In this document: piece by piece, positions 29,221 through 31,777 of the stretch
How the letters are laid out: each line of letters starts with the position of its first letter
Position numbering within the stretch: the first letter of the stretch is position 1
IMG/VR virus record: IMGVR_UViG_3300032116_000866
Span: 1-31,777 of that record
Strand: one strand, 5' to 3'
Length of the DNA: 31,777 nucleotides
Source of the DNA: a virus
Notes under the pieces: generated by a model
Told to the model about the DNA's origin: nothing
Databases searched by the model: none
Seen by the model: the letters and a program-made list of their open reading frames with translations, nothing else
Position numbers and translations under genes: made by a program

Positions 29221-29925
29221 ATGGAAGGGAAAAAATCATTTGTACTTTATACGGACCAAAGAGAAGTCTTTGAAGAGCTTGACCACGAGCAAGCTGGAAA
29301 GTTAATTAAGCACATTTTTAGCTATGTTAACGATGAAAATCCTGAAACGGACGACAAGTTTGTGCGTCTTGCATTCCTACCAATTAAGACTCAGCTTAAA
29401 AGGGACCTAAAGATTTGGGATGAAAAAAAACATTTAAGGTCTGAGGCTGGTAAAAAGGGAGGTCTAGCAAAAGCTAGCAATGCTAGAAATGACCTAGCAA
29501 ACCCTAGCAATGCTACAAATTCTCTAGCAAACGTAGCTGTTAATGTAAATGGTAATGTTAATGTAAATGATAATGTTAATGTAAATGGTAATGTAAACAA
29601 TCAAAGAAGCGCTGGCGCACTTTTATCTTTGGAGGAGGTCTTTATTGATTTTAAAAAAGAAAAGCCTTTAAAGCGACCATATTTTGAAAGGATGGCGCAC
29701 GTACATTCAGCAGATAACGAAACCATTGAAAAGCTATTTGAAAAATGGGCAACAATAAAAGAAGGCGAAAGCATGACGATTGCAAAGGCTGAAAATAGTT
29801 TTAACCTTTACCTAGCTAACAATTTAAAAACCAGCTACAAGCCACCCGAAAAGTCAAAGACTTACAACGTATTTGACGAACTTTACGAAGACTTACAAAA
29901 ACAAAAACACCTAAACAATGAATGA
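29221..29925 (+). CDS. Replication-region protein (DUF6291-type N-terminus), possible initiator
   Basis: A 234-aa protein. The N-terminal 80 residues (KSFVLYTDQREVFEELDHEQAGKLIKHIFSYVNDENPETDD...FLPIKTQLKRDL) match the DUF6291 pattern of phage replication-region proteins. Residues about 80-128 are a low-complexity Asn-rich linker (LAKASNARNDLANPSNATNS, then NVNGNVNVNDN repeats), whose DNA is a phased repeat array (see 29464-29597). The C-terminal 100 residues are helical and basic (ERMAHVHSADNETIEKLFEKWATIKEGESM). The two-domain layout with repeats between resembles phage initiators of the lambda O kind; that role is inferred. Confidence 0.75.
   Translation: MEGKKSFVLYTDQREVFEELDHEQAGKLIKHIFSYVNDENPETDDKFVRLAFLPIKTQLKRDLKIWDEKKHLRSEAGKKGGLAKASNARNDLANPSNATNSLANVAVNVNGNVNVNDNVNVNGNVNNQRSAGALLSLEEVFIDFKKEKPLKRPYFERMAHVHSADNETIEKLFEKWATIKEGESMTIAKAENSFNLYLANNLKTSYKPPEKSKTYNVFDELYEDLQKQKHLNNE
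29464..29597 (+). repeat. Phased CTAGCAA repeats plus AT-rich 18-bp repeats, candidate origin
   Basis: CTAGCAA occurs at 29464, 29474, 29494, 29504 and 29524, with one-mismatch forms CTAGAAA at 29483 and CTACAAA at 29513. Steps are 10, 9, 11, 10, 9 and 11 bp, so one copy per helical turn. They are followed at once by TAATGTTAATGTAAATGR (29553-29570 and 29571-29588) with partial copies on both sides, about 85% A+T. The order matches iterons plus unwinding element. Confidence 0.5.
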
Positions 29926-30547
29926 GATAATTTTAACGCACCTCCGCAAGATGGAGTTTGTATGCGGACTGAAGCAGTTTAAAGAATACAAAAAAGAAGA
30001 GGCAAGCGAGTTACTTGGATGTCTTAGCAAGTTATTTAGCAGCTACGGCTGGATGACAGAGGCAAGAGTTGACTATATTCTCCATGCTGGTATGCGAGGA
30101 CAATACGGCGATTTTTACCACGTAAACGAGAAGACAGTAAGCGTATGGATTAACCAATATTATGCCCACCACCAAAGCCAAATTGTTCAGGAAGTACAAG
30201 CTTTAAACAACAAAGAAAAAGAACCAAGCAACGAAGAGATTGCGTACTGGATTGAGGTTGGTAAGCAGATATTTAGAGATAATTACCAGTATGCTAAGGA
30301 CACAGGATTTTGCAGAGACATTGCAGAATGGGGCATGAACTGGTTTAATAAGTTCCAAGAAAAAGGAATTTTAAAACCTTGGGAGTTTAATGTGGAGGAG
30401 ATGGAGAATGACGTTAGAAAAGAATTACGCTTGACGGTTAGATATGTAGACGAGGTAAGCGTTGGCGCCAAGACAAAGAATAAAATTTGGAAATTGTTTA
30501 TTTTACAATCTATTAGGGATAATAAAAATTTAGATAAGCTAATATGA
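29918..30547 (+). CDS. Replication-region protein of unknown function
   Basis: A 209-aa helical protein, with EILTHLRKME-like start (MNEIILTHLRKMEFVCGLKQ), YGWMTEARVDYILHAGMRGQYGDFYHVNEKTVSVWINQYYAHH in the middle, and a long charged C-terminal part. No Walker, nuclease or HTH motif is convincing. It overlaps the DUF6291-type gene by eight bases and the methyltransferase ATG by four. In comparable phages this place holds replication accessory or helicase-loading proteins, so that is a possible role. Confidence 0.66.
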   Translation: MNEIILTHLRKMEFVCGLKQFKEYKKEEASELLGCLSKLFSSYGWMTEARVDYILHAGMRGQYGDFYHVNEKTVSVWINQYYAHHQSQIVQEVQALNNKEKEPSNEEIAYWIEVGKQIFRDNYQYAKDTGFCRDIAEWGMNWFNKFQEKGILKPWEFNVEEMENDVRKELRLTVRYVDEVSVGAKTKNKIWKLFILQSIRDNKNLDKLI

Positions 30548-31356
30548 GACACGGCTCTTTGTTTAGCGGAATAGGAGGTTTTGATTTAGCCTCTGAATGG
30601 ATGGGATGGGAAAATGTATTCCATTGCGAATGGAATGAATTTGGACAAAAAGTTTTAAATTATTATTGGCCTAATGCAATAACTTATCATGACATCACAA
30701 AGACAGATTTCACTATTCACAGAGGAGCAATTGACATCATTACAGGTGGATTTCCCTGTCAACCCTATTCATCCGCAGGAAAGCGACTTGGCAAGGAGGA
30801 TGAGAGACACCTCTGGCCTGAGATGCTTAGAGCAATTCGAGAGATTCAGCCGAGCTGGGTTGTGGGCGAAAACGTTCGTGGCCTTACTAATTGGAATGGA
30901 GGGCTGGTATTCGACGAGGTGCAGGCTAATTTGGAAGCTGAAGGCTACGAAGTCACACCGTTTTTACTTTCAGCTGCAAGTGTCGGAGCATTTCACAAAA
31001 GAGATAGGATTTGGTTTATTGCCTACTCCAAACGCAATGGATTGGAATACAGGAGTAAAACCAATAACATACAAGAAAAGGAAACAAAAACATTTGTTAA
31101 AAAAAGTAAATTTACAAATGACTTTAAGGCAGATGGCAGCAGATTTAACGAAAAATGGCCAACCTACCTACAAGCTGAAAACCTCGTTTGTTCAGGAATT
31201 AATGGGGTTTCCAAAAAATTGGACAGAATTACCTTTCCAAAGTGGAGAAAAGAATCAATAAAAGCCTACGGAAACGCAGTAGTTCCACAGGTAGTATACC
31301 AAATATTTAAAGCAATAGAGCAATACAATCAATTAAACAAACAGTTAACATTATGA
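30544..31356 (+). CDS. DNA (cytosine-5) methyltransferase
   Basis: A 270-aa C5 methyltransferase that transfers a methyl group from S-adenosylmethionine to cytosine. Motifs in order: I, FSGIGGFD (7-14); IV, GGFPCQPYS with catalytic Cys72; VI, ENVRG (109-113); VIII, HKRDRIWFIA (151-160); X, AYGNAVVPQVVYQIF (241-255). The target recognition part between VIII and the end motifs is only about 60 residues, so the enzyme is small. There is no partner endonuclease, so it is a solitary phage enzyme likely to protect phage DNA from host restriction. A second frame is open inside the gene (30689-31261). Confidence 0.9.
   Translation: MRHGSLFSGIGGFDLASEWMGWENVFHCEWNEFGQKVLNYYWPNAITYHDITKTDFTIHRGAIDIITGGFPCQPYSSAGKRLGKEDERHLWPEMLRAIREIQPSWVVGENVRGLTNWNGGLVFDEVQANLEAEGYEVTPFLLSAASVGAFHKRDRIWFIAYSKRNGLEYRSKTNNIQEKETKTFVKKSKFTNDFKADGSRFNEKWPTYLQAENLVCSGINGVSKKLDRITFPKWRKESIKAYGNAVVPQVVYQIFKAIEQYNQLNKQLTL
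30689..31261 (+). other. Long overlapping frame inside the methyltransferase gene
   Basis: A 190-codon frame, shifted by +1 against the methyltransferase, begins with ATG (MTSQRQISLFTEEQLTSLQV) and contains LIGMEGWYSTRCRLIWKLKATK, IGFGLLPTPNAMDW and LKTSFVQELMGFPKNWTELPF. The LLPTP-x-A-x-D and MGFP-x-x-WTELPF segments recall motifs in proteins annotated from other phages. It has no separate promoter or clear ribosome site. Translation is not shown; part of the resemblance follows from the conserved main frame. Confidence 0.3.
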
Positions 31357-31625
31357 GCAAGATTTACGGCGGTAACGCAAAGATTATCCAAACAAAATTT
31401 GGCACAATGACAAAGATTAGCCAAAGCAGAACTGACCTTGAAAAGTTATTGGCTTACCTAAATGCTAACGATACCGAGTGGGTAAATCTAGTAATGAAGG
31501 AAAAGCAAGAGAAAGTTGAAGGCAAGGCAACGCATTATTTGGAAGTAGACGATTGGAAGCCTGTACAGGTAGCAAACAAGCCGACAGAGAAGCGCATTGT
31601 CGAAAATGATAACTTACCTTTCTAA
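31353..31625 (+). CDS. Small protein with SSB-like acidic C-terminal tip
   Basis: A 90-aa protein: MSKIYGGNAKIIQTKFGTMT then KISQSRTDLEKLLAYLNANDTEWVNLVMKEKQEKVEGKATHYLEVDDWKP, ending in ENDNLPF. An acidic run ending in a hydrophobic-Pro-Phe is the tip by which single-strand binding proteins recruit partners. The body is too short for a full OB domain to be recognised but is partly beta. Placed after the methyltransferase in the replication region (overlap of four bases). Probably a replication or recombination accessory protein. Confidence 0.68.
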   Translation: MSKIYGGNAKIIQTKFGTMTKISQSRTDLEKLLAYLNANDTEWVNLVMKEKQEKVEGKATHYLEVDDWKPVQVANKPTEKRIVENDNLPF

Positions 31626-31775
31626 ATGAAAAAAAATGATTTGTACGCAATCTTTGTGGCATTGGTAGGCATCTGTCTACTTTTGCTGCTAAAGATTTCT
31701 AGCATATTGCTTTTTATGGTTTTGCTGGCTTTGTGGACATTGGCTTGGTCTTGGATTTATGAACGCTGCAAATGA
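31626..31775 (+). CDS. 49-aa two-span membrane protein
   Basis: MKKNDLYAIFVALVGICLLL continues with a Lys-containing turn (LLKISS) and a second hydrophobic segment ending WIYERCK. It begins right after the previous stop. Its TGA overlaps an ATG at 31772, probably the next gene, which leaves the window after two codons. Unknown function. Confidence 0.6.
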   Translation: MKKNDLYAIFVALVGICLLLLLKISSILLFMVLLALWTLAWSWIYERCK

Positions 31776-31777
31776 TT

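Noticed and set aside
1-31777. CRISPR array, tRNA, integrase or attachment site
   Set aside because: No spaced direct repeats of CRISPR type, no cloverleaf and no recombinase motif were seen; lysogeny cannot be judged from this window.

Overview
The window is a contiguous piece of a tailed, siphovirus-type bacteriophage (or prophage) genome of a Bacteroidetes host, most likely a flavobacterium-like organism. The host call rests on three things seen in the sequence: promoters of the Bacteroidetes type (a TTTG-like -33 box, about 19 bp, then a TAnnTTTG-like -7 box), a near absence of Shine-Dalgarno sites, and an AT-rich composition. No ribosomal RNA, tRNA, integrase, transposase or clear cellular gene is present. 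Nearly all genes point right and overlap or abut, as in a phage. The window starts inside the large terminase gene and stops at the end of a small membrane-protein gene in the replication region.

Layout. 1-5.3 kb is the head module: terminase nuclease domain, portal, Mu gpF-like minor head protein, a family 25 glycosyltransferase, S78-type prohead protease and an HK97-fold major capsid protein with an N-terminal delta domain, closed by a strong terminator. 5.4-9.1 kb holds a second (GT4-like) glycosyltransferase, head-tail connectors and two paralogous tail tube proteins. 9.1-9.9 kb is the gpG/gpGT pair of tail assembly chaperones joined by a -1 frameshift on ten A residues, followed by the tape measure (9.9-11.8 kb), a tail tip or hub protein and a set of fibre/baseplate proteins rich in repeats (to 20.2 kb). 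20.3-23.9 kb is the lysis region: small membrane proteins, a spanin-like pair, an M15 peptidase endolysin, then a metallophosphoesterase. 23.9-24.8 kb is a short leftward cluster. From 24.9 kb a rightward early region begins under a promoter with a perfect palindrome between its -33 and -7 boxes. It encodes an ERF single-strand annealing protein, a Gp157-like protein, small HTH proteins, a probable nuclease, a DUF6291-type replication-region protein, a C5 cytosine methyltransferase and a small protein with an SSB-like acidic tail.

Notable signals that ordinary gene calling misses: (1) a structured, promoter-driven leader RNA of about 92 nt (29124-29215) whose terminator loop is exactly complementary to an upstream segment, directly before the DUF6291 gene; (2) inside that gene, seven CTAGCAA-type repeats spaced one helical turn apart, followed by an AT-rich 18-bp tandem repeat, which looks like a replication origin embedded in an initiator gene; (3) by eye, no GATC (and no CCGG) anywhere in 31.8 kb; (4) a long second reading frame inside the methyltransferase gene carrying recognisable motifs; (5) two early promoters sharing an operator-like inverted repeat; (6) a duplicated hairpin plus identical 19-nt leader before two early genes. 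All counts were made by eye, and family assignments come from motif recognition, not database searches.
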